DNA of 6,207 bases from Planctomycetota bacterium (GTDB lineage: Bacteria > Planctomycetota > Phycisphaerae > Sedimentisphaerales > Anaerobacaceae): NCBI GenBank assembly GCA_017885385.1, contig JAFNGF010000328.1, positions 8,307 to 14,513 on the forward strand. The letters run 5' to 3'. This document shows positions 1 to 4,842 of the stretch, in pieces. A program made the translations under genes and the position numbers. Under the pieces are notes generated by a model, which was not told where the DNA came from, searched no databases, and saw only the letters and a program-made list of their open reading frames with translations. Each line of letters starts with the position of its first letter. Positions within the stretch are counted from its first letter, which is position 1.

Positions 1-2
1 GC

Positions 3-347
3 GGCTACGACCATAACTACGTGCTCAATAGCAGCCCGCTGCCCCGTCTTGCGCCGGGAGTCGCAGGGGCGAGCGGCGACAAATTAGCTCTGTGCGCAAG
101 GGTTTATGAGCCGACCAGCGGGCGTGTGATGGAGGTTCACACTACCGAGCCGGGCGTGCAGCTCTATACCGCAAACTTCCTGGATGTAACCGGCAAAGAC
201 GGCAAGGCCTACAAAAAGCACTATGGATTCTGCCTGGAGACTCAGCACTTTCCCGATTCGCCGAACAAGCCGAACTTTCCCTCTGTTGTTCTCAAGCCGG
301 GCGAAAAGTACGCATCAGTGACCGTGTACAGATTCTACACCAGGTAG
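3..347 (+). CDS. galM: Aldose 1-epimerase (galactose mutarotase), C-terminal part, 5' end cut by window
   Basis: The reading frame is open from the window edge, so the gene starts upstream; the first visible codons read GYDHNYVL and the stop is TAG at 345-347. The enzyme interconverts alpha and beta anomers of aldohexoses such as galactose and normally acts in the cytoplasm. Three family hallmarks are visible: GYDHN (its Asp binds the sugar), TTEPGVQLYTANFLD (its Gln contacts the sugar) and GFCLETQHFPDSPN. The Glu in GFCLETQ, codon 237-239, corresponds to the catalytic base of GalM; the proton-donating His lies in the missing part. The end LKPGEKYASVTVYRF is the usual GalM C-terminus. About 114 of a typical 340-380 residues are present. 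GTG at 21 is an internal Val codon, not a start. The next gene is convergent, and I see no clear terminator in 348-410. Family assignment is secure; sugar preference cannot be read. Confidence 0.93.
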   Translation, partial: GYDHNYVLNSSPLPRLAPGVAGASGDKLALCARVYEPTSGRVMEVHTTEPGVQLYTANFLDVTGKDGKAYKKHYGFCLETQHFPDSPNKPNFPSVVLKPGEKYASVTVYRFYTR

Positions 348-410
348 ATTAGTGCTTCGTGACAGATGGATCGAGATGCCGTAAAACGCAAGCCTCGGGC
401 AGCCCACGCT

Positions 411-1241
411 TTATGCCGGTCGAGGCCGGTGCCTTACGTGGCGCATCGCTACCATTAAGATCAGGAGCATCGTCATGCTTGCGGGTTCCGGAACATAGGT
501 CCAGCTTACGAGCCGCTGCTCGGCCAACCCGGAACCCGTTGCCGCGGCGAAACCGACGTATGCCGTCGGCTGACCGAGGATCGAGGATAGGTCAAGCGGA
601 CGCGATAAATTCGGCTGCGCCGGATACTCTCCGGTCTGATTGACCCTGACCTGCAGCGTCGTTCCATCGTAGTCCACCCATGCATACCAAAGGCCCGCGT
701 CGTCAAACGGAGAAGCTACATGCGCTGTCCATGGCGATCCTGCTCCATGGTCGACCACCCCATTGACCAGTATCCCAAGGTGATTGGATGATGGGTCGTG
801 GTTGGGCGCGTCGGTCACGTTTTGCCAGAAGTCGAATTCGACGGCGGCGCTTGGCTGAACGCCCTTGTAGCCAAGTCCGTCGCCGACGGAACCCAGGCTG
901 GCCGGGCCGTCAACACCGGATTGAACCACAAAAGCAAATCCATCGGCCCCCTGCTCGCCATCGGTGTCCTTTGGGCCGATCTTGGGGGTGGTGATGCTAA
1001 ACGTGAAAAAGCTGTTGAAGACCGTGACATCGACGGCGTTTTCCCAAAACACGCTACCTCTCTTTAGCGATGGGTCGCTGGGCGTCAGACGAAGCACCCG
1101 CCCCTCCGTCGCGCTGACCGCTACGGCCTCTCCGTTCAGTTGCAACCCCTCCGTGCTGGAGAAATCGCTAAATTGGATGATTGCCGCCCTGCCGCTTGTG
1201 CACACCCCCACTAACAACGCCAGAAAGCAAATACGAGCCAT
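411..1241 (-). CDS. Secreted L-type (legume-like) lectin domain protein with PEP-CTERM sorting signal
   Basis: A 276-residue protein. The ATG at 1241 is chosen because an AAAGGAGGAGG ribosome binding site lies just upstream and because residues 1-20 then form a clean signal peptide (hydrophobic FLALLVGV, probable cleavage after SGRA or SGRAA). The frame is open to 1331, but that extension is charged and Cys-rich and would bury the signal peptide. The mature part carries the bacterial L-type lectin pattern: LQLNGEAV (33-40), LRLTPS (50-55), FNSFFTFSI (75-83), ADGFAFVVQ (99-107), AVEFDFWQN (133-141) and SNHLGI (152-157). In this family the last three line the carbohydrate and Ca/Mn site. The C-terminus has VPEPAS (250-255), a short hydrophobic run (MTMLLILMVAM) and a basic end (RHVRHRPR), which is the PEP-CTERM signal processed by exosortase. 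Inferred role: sugar-binding cell-surface or exopolysaccharide-associated protein. Ligand unknown. Monocistronic. Confidence 0.88.
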   Translation of the reverse strand: MARICFLALLVGVCTSGRAAIIQFSDFSSTEGLQLNGEAVAVSATEGRVLRLTPSDPSLKRGSVFWENAVDVTVFNSFFTFSITTPKIGPKDTDGEQGADGFAFVVQSGVDGPASLGSVGDGLGYKGVQPSAAVEFDFWQNVTDAPNHDPSSNHLGILVNGVVDHGAGSPWTAHVASPFDDAGLWYAWVDYDGTTLQVRVNQTGEYPAQPNLSRPLDLSSILGQPTAYVGFAAATGSGLAEQRLVSWTYVPEPASMTMLLILMVAMRHVRHRPRPA

Positions 1242-1243
1242 CT

Positions 1244-1254
1244 CCTCCTCCTTT
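1244..1254 (-). promoter_or_regulatory. Strong Shine-Dalgarno of the PEP-CTERM lectin gene
   Basis: On the minus strand the bases read AAAGGAGGAGG, followed by AG and the ATG at 1241. It contains the full anti-SD complement AGGAGG twice in overlapping register. It decides the start: no comparable site precedes the upstream in-frame ATG at 1331. Confidence 0.8.
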
Positions 1255-1340
1255 CCATAACCTCTAAAAACTCCTTGTTGAACCCGGCAACACAAATACG
1301 CATCCCCGCCGGCCTTCATACAAAGGAACACTGGTATTTA

Positions 1341-1369
1341 TATATACCTGACGACCAACTTTTTGTCAA
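1341..1369 (-). promoter_or_regulatory. Sigma70-type promoter of the PEP-CTERM lectin gene
   Basis: Minus strand: -35 TTGACA (1364-1369), 17-nt spacer, -10 TATATA (1341-1346). The -35 is perfect, the spacer is optimal and the -10 matches TATAAT at five of six positions. Transcription would begin near 1334, giving a leader of about 93 nt before the ATG at 1241. This start site lies just downstream of the upstream ATG at 1331 plus three bases, so a transcript starting here would leave that ATG almost without a leader, again favouring 1241. Confidence 0.7.
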
Positions 1370-1402
1370 TTGAATTATTCTCAGAAAATAGACAACAACT
1401 CA

Positions 1403-1497
1403 TCATTGCCAGCCCGAAAATTCCTGCGAGACTCCACTAAACCATTTGCAGGTTTGCGATTGCCACTCGCGAGTTTACTGGGGCTCGCAATGACAAT
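1403..1497. repeat. Intergenic palindromic repeat, TCATTGCGAG...GGCAATC type
   Basis: The best-defined part is an imperfect inverted repeat: ATTGCCACTCGCGAG (1459-1473) and CTCGCAATGACAAT (1484-1497), with a 10-nt loop. Read on the minus strand it gives ATTGTCATTGCGAGCCCC ... GAGTGGCAATCGC, which resembles a dispersed intergenic element seen in many bacterial genomes (TCATTGCGAGC...GTGGCAATC). A diverged second copy of the left end, TCATTGCCAGCCCG, lies at 1403-1416, suggesting a composite or decayed element. It sits downstream of the UDPGP gene and upstream of the lectin promoter. The minus-strand hairpin could form at the 3' end of the UDPGP transcript, but it has no U tract. That it is repeated elsewhere in the genome is inference from resemblance. 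Confidence 0.5.
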
Positions 1498-1526
1498 TGC
1501 CCAAAACATATCTCGCACAGCGTTGG

Positions 1527-2954
1527 TCACTCCAGGTAGACTTGGTCGCCGGATTTGATTTGGGGTATCTGATGCAGTTTTGTCTTGATGTCGTCTTTGT
1601 CAAGGGCAAAACTGGGTGCGATTTCAATAAGGCAATCGACTGAGCCGTCCGGCTTTCGGGGGATGGTGACACCTGCCGATTCGAGCCAGTCAGCCGCCCG
1701 GCCAACCATTAACTGCCTTGCCGTTTCAGGACTATCCACGCTGGCAGCGTTTTTTATCGGGGCAAACTCCTGCTCTCGTAGCGTTTCAAGGATTACCGAC
1801 TTTGAGGCCAGCGGCACTGCATCAAAGACAAAGCTTTCCAGTTTTATGCCGTTAGGCTCAGCAGGCTCGACAAGGTTTCCGCTGTCGTCTATGTGCGGAA
1901 TCTGTTTGACCGCGCGGTGCAAAGGCAGCGGACAGCCCTTCTCGTTTAGCCTTTCGACAAGGCTGCGATTGATAATGTGGATTGCGATGCTGCCCATTTC
2001 AAAGACCAGCGAGCCGTCATGCTTTCGTCTCTCCGCCAATTCGTCGGGCATATCGCTGTATTCAATGACCTTTACCTTGCCGTCGACCAGGCAGAAATTG
2101 CCCAGCTTTTCTTTGGGGTAGGCCTTAATAAGGACCTTTGAAGACATCTCGGCCTTATCGAGCGCATGCAGGCCGATGAAAAGCGGATCGCAGATATTGA
2201 CCAGCGGATTGTCAACCTGGAAATAGCTTATGAATTCTATGCCGCGTTTTTTCATATCCTTTAGCGCACCGCTTCGGCGAAGTGCCCTGAAGCTGCCGCC
2301 ATGACCATCCGGCGAGCACGCGATAGTGGCTTTATCAGCCAGCAGAATCCTGCCGTCGAAACTAAAATTAGGCAGCGTACCTTGCTCAAAGATGAAGACA
2401 TTGTTTTGGTCCAAGGCGTAATAATCGTTGACGCGAAAAGCCTCGATGGTCTGGCTGTAATTCAATGGGCTGGCCATAATATACCAGGGTAAGACAGTCT
2501 GGTATTTCCTGGAGGCGGCGGCGATGTACTCGGCAAACAACCGAAACAGGGTTTTGTTCTTGACAGGACTGATAGACAGATCACCTTTTGGCCCTTCAAA
2601 GCCCAGTCTGGTTCCCTGGCCACCCGCTACGACCAGGGCGGCGACCTTGCCGGCTGATATCAGCTTTTTGCCCAGCTCTACGGCCTCGCTGTACTTGCGT
2701 TTTTGCACTTGGCCGGTGGGATGGGCGCTGTAAAATGGCGCCGGGATAAGATCGATCTGGCCGGCAGCAGCGGGCGTTTTTTTGACCAGATTCGCCACCC
2801 AATTATCTATCTGCGAAAAATCCAGCTCTTCGATCTGGCTGAGCAGATTCTGCTTTTGGGCTTGATTCAACTGGCCCCAAAACGCCAGAAGATGGCTCTG
2901 GCGATGCTTTTTTAGCAGGTTTCTTATATTTTCGAGACTCTTTTGAGCAGCCAT
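1527..2954 (-). CDS. UDPGP-family UTP:sugar-1-phosphate uridylyltransferase (UAP1-like)
   Basis: A 475-residue cytoplasmic enzyme expected to make a UDP-sugar and pyrophosphate from UTP and a sugar 1-phosphate (GlcNAc-1-P, Glc-1-P or Gal-1-P). It matches the eukaryotic-type UDPGP/UAP1 family in length and motif order: an N-terminal helical region (1-100); the nucleotide-binding loop LVVAGGQGTRLG (107-118) followed by the PKG lysine (K123); PWYIMAS (156-162); FEQGTLP (189-195); SPDGHGGSFRAL (214-225); YFQVDNPLV (244-252, acidic residue for metal and phosphates); and VIEYSDMP (296-303). It is unlike GalU or GlmU. ATG at 2954 is preferred over TTG at 2981 because the promoter at 2982-3009 would start transcription inside or after that TTG. 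The SD is weak (CGGAA). It stands alone, divergent from the pseudopilins. Exact substrate cannot be told; family call is firm. Confidence 0.9.
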   Translation of the reverse strand: MAAQKSLENIRNLLKKHRQSHLLAFWGQLNQAQKQNLLSQIEELDFSQIDNWVANLVKKTPAAAGQIDLIPAPFYSAHPTGQVQKRKYSEAVELGKKLISAGKVAALVVAGGQGTRLGFEGPKGDLSISPVKNKTLFRLFAEYIAAASRKYQTVLPWYIMASPLNYSQTIEAFRVNDYYALDQNNVFIFEQGTLPNFSFDGRILLADKATIACSPDGHGGSFRALRRSGALKDMKKRGIEFISYFQVDNPLVNICDPLFIGLHALDKAEMSSKVLIKAYPKEKLGNFCLVDGKVKVIEYSDMPDELAERRKHDGSLVFEMGSIAIHIINRSLVERLNEKGCPLPLHRAVKQIPHIDDSGNLVEPAEPNGIKLESFVFDAVPLASKSVILETLREQEFAPIKNAASVDSPETARQLMVGRAADWLESAGVTIPRKPDGSVDCLIEIAPSFALDKDDIKTKLHQIPQIKSGDQVYLE

Positions 2955-2981
2955 ACTTGCGATTCCGAGCCTAAAATCCAA

Positions 2982-3009
2982 ATACTAAGCGAACCAAAAA
3001 TTTTTTCAA
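2982..3009 (-). promoter_or_regulatory. Probable sigma70 promoter of the UDPGP gene
   Basis: Minus strand: TTGAAA (3004-3009), 16-nt spacer, TAGTAT (2982-2987). The start site would be near 2976, giving a leader of about 21 nt to the ATG at 2954. It lies back to back with the pseudopilin promoter at 3039-3067, so the two face away from each other within about 90 bp. Confidence 0.5.
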
Positions 3010-3019
3010 GAAACTTAGT

Positions 3020-3038
3020 GAAATTTGACGAAATTTGA
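3020..3038. repeat. Tandem GAAATTTGA pair abutting the pseudopilin promoter
   Basis: GAAATTTGA occurs at 3020-3028 and again at 3030-3038, a 10-bp period, i.e. one helical turn. The second copy ends directly before the -35 TTGACA at 3039. The position fits an activator site or UP-like element acting on the pseudopilin promoter, and it also lies upstream of the divergent UDPGP promoter. Function is inference; the repeat itself is plain in the sequence. It could be chance in an AT-rich stretch. Confidence 0.4.
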
Positions 3039-3067
3039 TTGACAAAGATTTTTTGGTTTGCTATTAT
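3039..3067 (+). promoter_or_regulatory. Sigma70-type promoter of the first pseudopilin gene
   Basis: -35 TTGACA (3039-3044), 17-nt spacer, -10 TATTAT (3062-3067). The -35 is perfect, the spacing optimal and the -10 matches at five of six positions. Transcription would begin near 3074, only about 7 nt before the first paired element (3081). The leader to the ATG at 3448 would be about 370 nt, unusually long. Confidence 0.72.
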
Positions 3068-3080
3068 TGGACTTAGAAAC

Positions 3081-3157
3081 GGGTAGGTTCCAGACCGTTA
3101 TCATAATATAAAACCGTTATCATATTTCGATTTTTATTTCATACCGCAAACCTGCCC
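3081..3157 (+). promoter_or_regulatory. Leader element A of pseudopilin 1: GGGTAGGTT/AACCTGCCC hairpin with two ATCATA boxes
   Basis: GGGTAGGTT (3081-3089) can pair with AACCTGCCC (3149-3157), nine pairs including one G.U. The enclosed AU-rich part holds a 12-nt direct repeat, ACCGTTATCATA, at 3094-3105 and 3113-3124. The same arrangement recurs before the second pseudopilin (4488-4565). It lies at the predicted 5' end of the transcript, so it may be an RNA structure, for example a 5' stabiliser, a binding platform or part of a switch. As DNA it could instead be paired operator sites. No known riboswitch consensus is recognised. Confidence 0.45.
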
Positions 3158-3305
3158 GCCGATAAAACCTTTTTGGTTGTAGCTTGGTCTAAAAACCCAG
3201 GTATATTTTGAGCACGTACGAAGACGGCTCTATGAATGCTGTTGACAAAAGCCGTTATATGAATTTGAGCCGACCGTTCTTGAGCGGAATTGGTATGTTA
3301 TTAAG

Positions 3306-3423
3306 GGGATTCGCAAGAAAAAAGTAGGCTTTTGGCGTCTTGCGTTTGCGCTGGAAAAGGCATTTATCTATCAAGAAAACGTGAGCCACGATGTGCTCCG
3401 GAACGGTCGCACTTGCGAATCCC
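3306..3423 (+). promoter_or_regulatory. Leader element B of pseudopilin 1: long-range GATTCGC stem next to the RBS
   Basis: GGGATTCGCAAG (3306-3317) is perfectly complementary to CTTGCGAATCCC (3412-3423), a 12-bp stem closing a loop of about 94 nt. The 3' arm ends 10 nt before the AAGGAG at 3434-3439. The same stem occurs at the equivalent place before the second gene, where one pair is changed on both sides (G3307-C3422 here, A4714-T4818 there). This supports selection on pairing rather than sequence. The closeness to the RBS suggests an effect on translation or mRNA stability. Confidence 0.55.
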
Positions 3424-3447
3424 AACTATATGCAAGGAGAAAGAATC

Positions 3448-4347
3448 ATGAGAAAAAAGAGAGGTTTCACACTGGTCGAGCTATTGGTCGTGATTGCGAT
3501 CATAGCTCTATTGATGGGCATTTTGATGCCAGCCCTGGCCAGGGTCAGGCAAATTGCCTTCCGAATGGTCTGCGGAAGCAATTTGTCCGGCATCGGCAAA
3601 GCGATGCTGATCTACGCCAACGATTATGAGGACGAGCTTCCCCGCGCCGGCGGCAGAGGCAGCGTCTGGGGCGGCGCCGGCTCCGTTGTGTGGAATGCCG
3701 CTACCCGAAACCTAGCTTATGGCCTGGCTGCAAACGGCACCGGCGGCCGCGCAACCATCAGCTCCTGCTTCTATCTGCTGGTAAAGTACGCCGAGGTCAC
3801 ACCCAAGTCGTTCATCTGCAAGAGCGACTCCGGAACGTCTGAGTTTAAGCTCTCCAACGAGACCGGAGCCGGCAACATGGAATTCATCGACTGCTGGGAC
3901 TTCGGCATCGAGCCGCTGACACACTGCAGCTACACCTATCACATGCCGTTCGGTCTGTATGCCCTGACTACATCCAGCGAACCGGGCATGGCAGTAGCGG
4001 GAGATCGCAGCCCGTGGCTTGCTTCACCCGCTGCGTCGGCCAAGCTTATAGCGAATTTCCTTCCCACCGGCACCAACATAGACGCGCAGAAGTACGGAAA
4101 CTCGATCTCCCATCAGGAAGACGGTCAGAACGTCCTGTTTATGGACAGTCACGTGTACTTTGAGAAAAGAGCTTACTGCGCCATCAACGACGATAACATC
4201 TACACCTTCTGGGATGGCGGCGATATAAGACGAGGTGGTGCACCTATTGTGGGCAGCACCGAGCCTATGGAGAGAAAAGACTCGTTCCTGGTTCACGACG
4301 GCACCGGTGGAACTGGTGGCGGAGGAACGCCGCCGGTAGGACGCTAA
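3448..4347 (+). CDS. Type IV pilin-like (pseudopilin) protein with Gly-rich C-terminal tail
   Basis: A 299-residue protein. ATG 3448 is chosen for the AAGGAG at 3434-3439 and because it gives the standard prepilin leader MRKKRG with cleavage before F7; the upstream ATG at 3391 would place 19 extra residues before it. F7-T-L-V-E11 gives the conserved Glu at mature position +5, needed for methylation and assembly, followed by a hydrophobic helix to about residue 30. The body is the planctomycete prepilin-like type, with a Cys-containing central region (CKSDSG, CWDFGIEPLTHCSYTYHMPFG) and SHQEDGQNVLFMDSHV, an H-X10-DS variant of the H-X9-DG motif (His222). After HDG (ends at residue 285) it finishes with TGGTGGGGTPPVGR, just where the neighbouring paralogue gains a Hint domain. 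Expected location: inner membrane, then cell envelope through a type II secretion or type IV pilus-like machine. Role unknown. Confidence 0.88.
   Translation: MRKKRGFTLVELLVVIAIIALLMGILMPALARVRQIAFRMVCGSNLSGIGKAMLIYANDYEDELPRAGGRGSVWGGAGSVVWNAATRNLAYGLAANGTGGRATISSCFYLLVKYAEVTPKSFICKSDSGTSEFKLSNETGAGNMEFIDCWDFGIEPLTHCSYTYHMPFGLYALTTSSEPGMAVAGDRSPWLASPAASAKLIANFLPTGTNIDAQKYGNSISHQEDGQNVLFMDSHVYFEKRAYCAINDDNIYTFWDGGDIRRGGAPIVGSTEPMERKDSFLVHDGTGGTGGGGTPPVGR
3782..4044 (+). repeat. 263-bp tract identical to 5168-5430 (gene-conversion tract)
   Basis: By eye, every base here matches 5168-5430 in the second pseudopilin, synonymous sites included. Just outside the tract the two genes differ at many positions: the preceding 125 bp and the following 240 bp carry dozens of substitutions and a 6-bp indel, and the leaders differ far more. 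A sharply bounded identical block within an older duplication is what gene conversion leaves. It encodes the Cys-rich core (KYAEVTPKS to ASAK). Confidence 0.75.
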
Positions 4348-4374
4348 CCTATGTGAGTCAGCATTGTGTTATCC

Positions 4375-4412
4375 AGGCGGCCTTATGCGGCAGGCGTAAG
4401 GCCGCCTTTCTC
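4375..4412 (+). terminator. Hairpin terminator after pseudopilin 1
   Basis: AGGCGGCCTTATGC (4375-4388) pairs with GCGTAAGGCCGCCT (4394-4407), 14 pairs with one G.U and a 5-nt loop, 27 nt after the stop codon. The tail, TTTCTCC, is poor in U, so termination may be incomplete. Read-through would help express the second pseudopilin, for which no convincing promoter was found. Confidence 0.65.
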
Positions 4413-4482
4413 CGCAACATCGTAGGCGGCAGGATTTTTGAAAGAAATTTGTAGAACCTGACCAGCTCTTTGACGTACTAAA

Positions 4483-4565
4483 GATTAGGTAGGTTTGAAG
4501 ACAATATCATAGTTCGAATTGCCATCATATTTTTCTCAAACCTAATCTGGTCATACAAACCTACC
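4483..4565 (+). promoter_or_regulatory. Leader element A of pseudopilin 2, with two competing 3' arms
   Basis: GGTAGGTTTG (4488-4497) pairs perfectly with CAAACCTACC (4556-4565). The same 5' region, GATTAGGTAGGTTTGA, can instead pair with an inner arm TCAAACCTAATC (4536-4547), either through GATTAGGT (4483-4490) or AGGTTTGA (4491-4498), so the pairings exclude one another. ATCATA boxes lie at 4506-4511 and 4524-4529, with nearly the same spacing as in element A of the first gene. The region from GGTAGGTT to CCCGC is 78 nt in copy 1 and 81 nt here. Only the arms and boxes are well conserved. Confidence 0.45.
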
Positions 4566-4711
4566 CGCAGAAGAGCGATTGCCCGGCGTGATAGTCTGCC
4601 GGCATCAGGGACAGTTGGGCGTAAAAAGTCAATACCTTGAAATCCACCAGTAGAAAGCGATCTTGGCGAAATTACTCCGGCCATTCTTAGACGAGAAAAA
4701 ACAAGAACCAA

Positions 4712-4820
4712 GGAGATTCGCGAAAGACGCTACGGCGCTTTATTTACCACCGGAAAACGCATTTATACGTCAGAAGTCAAAATCGAGTGCGATTAGGAAT
4801 GGCCGGCGTTGCGAATCTCC
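4712..4820 (+). promoter_or_regulatory. Leader element B of pseudopilin 2: GGAGATTCGC stem next to the RBS
   Basis: GGAGATTCGC (4712-4721) is fully complementary to GCGAATCTCC (4811-4820) and extends inward by a G.U and an A-U pair. The 3' arm ends 9 nt before AAGGAG (4830-4835). Counting from CCGRCC to ATTCGC, the segment before the stem is exactly 45 nt in both copies, and the loop shares GGAAAA followed by CATTTAT. With the copy-1 stem it shows one compensatory double change and one consistent A-U to G.U change. Confidence 0.55.
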
Positions 4821-4842
4821 GTCAAAGTGAAGGAGAAACAAA

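Noticed and set aside
21..347. GTG at 21 as the start of a complete 108-residue gene
   Set aside because: The frame is open to the window edge and the preceding codons (GYDHNY) are conserved GalM sequence, so this is the tail of a longer gene.
348..410. Bidirectional terminator between galM and the lectin gene
   Set aside because: Only a short GCCTCG/CGAGGC pair (392-397 and 421-426) reaching into the lectin end was seen, without a U tract on either strand.
359..1067. Open frames on the + strand opposite the lectin gene
   Set aside because: They are Arg-rich shadow translations of GC-rich coding DNA without start signals or recognisable domains.
1242..1331. N-terminal extension of the lectin from an ATG at 1331
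   Set aside because: The extension is charged and Cys-rich, lacks a ribosome binding site and would precede the signal peptide. The start at 1241 has an exceptional Shine-Dalgarno.
1585..2121. 178-codon open frame on the + strand opposite the UDPGP gene
   Set aside because: It is antisense to a well-conserved enzyme, is low in recognisable motifs and has no ribosome binding site.
2955..2981. TTG start at 2981 for the UDPGP gene
   Set aside because: The predicted promoter would begin transcription at about 2976, after that codon; ATG 2954 fits better, although its own Shine-Dalgarno is weak.
3232..3327. 31-codon leader ORF (MNAVDKSRYMNLS...) upstream of pseudopilin 1
   Set aside because: It has no clear ribosome binding site, and the equivalent region before pseudopilin 2 has no ATG or matching frame.
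3391..3447. Upstream ATG at 3391 in frame with pseudopilin 1
   Set aside because: It overlaps the 3' arm of the leader stem, lacks a Shine-Dalgarno and would put 19 extra residues before a standard short prepilin leader.
3074..3447. Cyclic di-GMP (GEMM) or another known riboswitch in the pseudopilin leader
   Set aside because: The GEMM core sequences and tetraloop-receptor pattern are not present, and no other riboswitch consensus was recognised.
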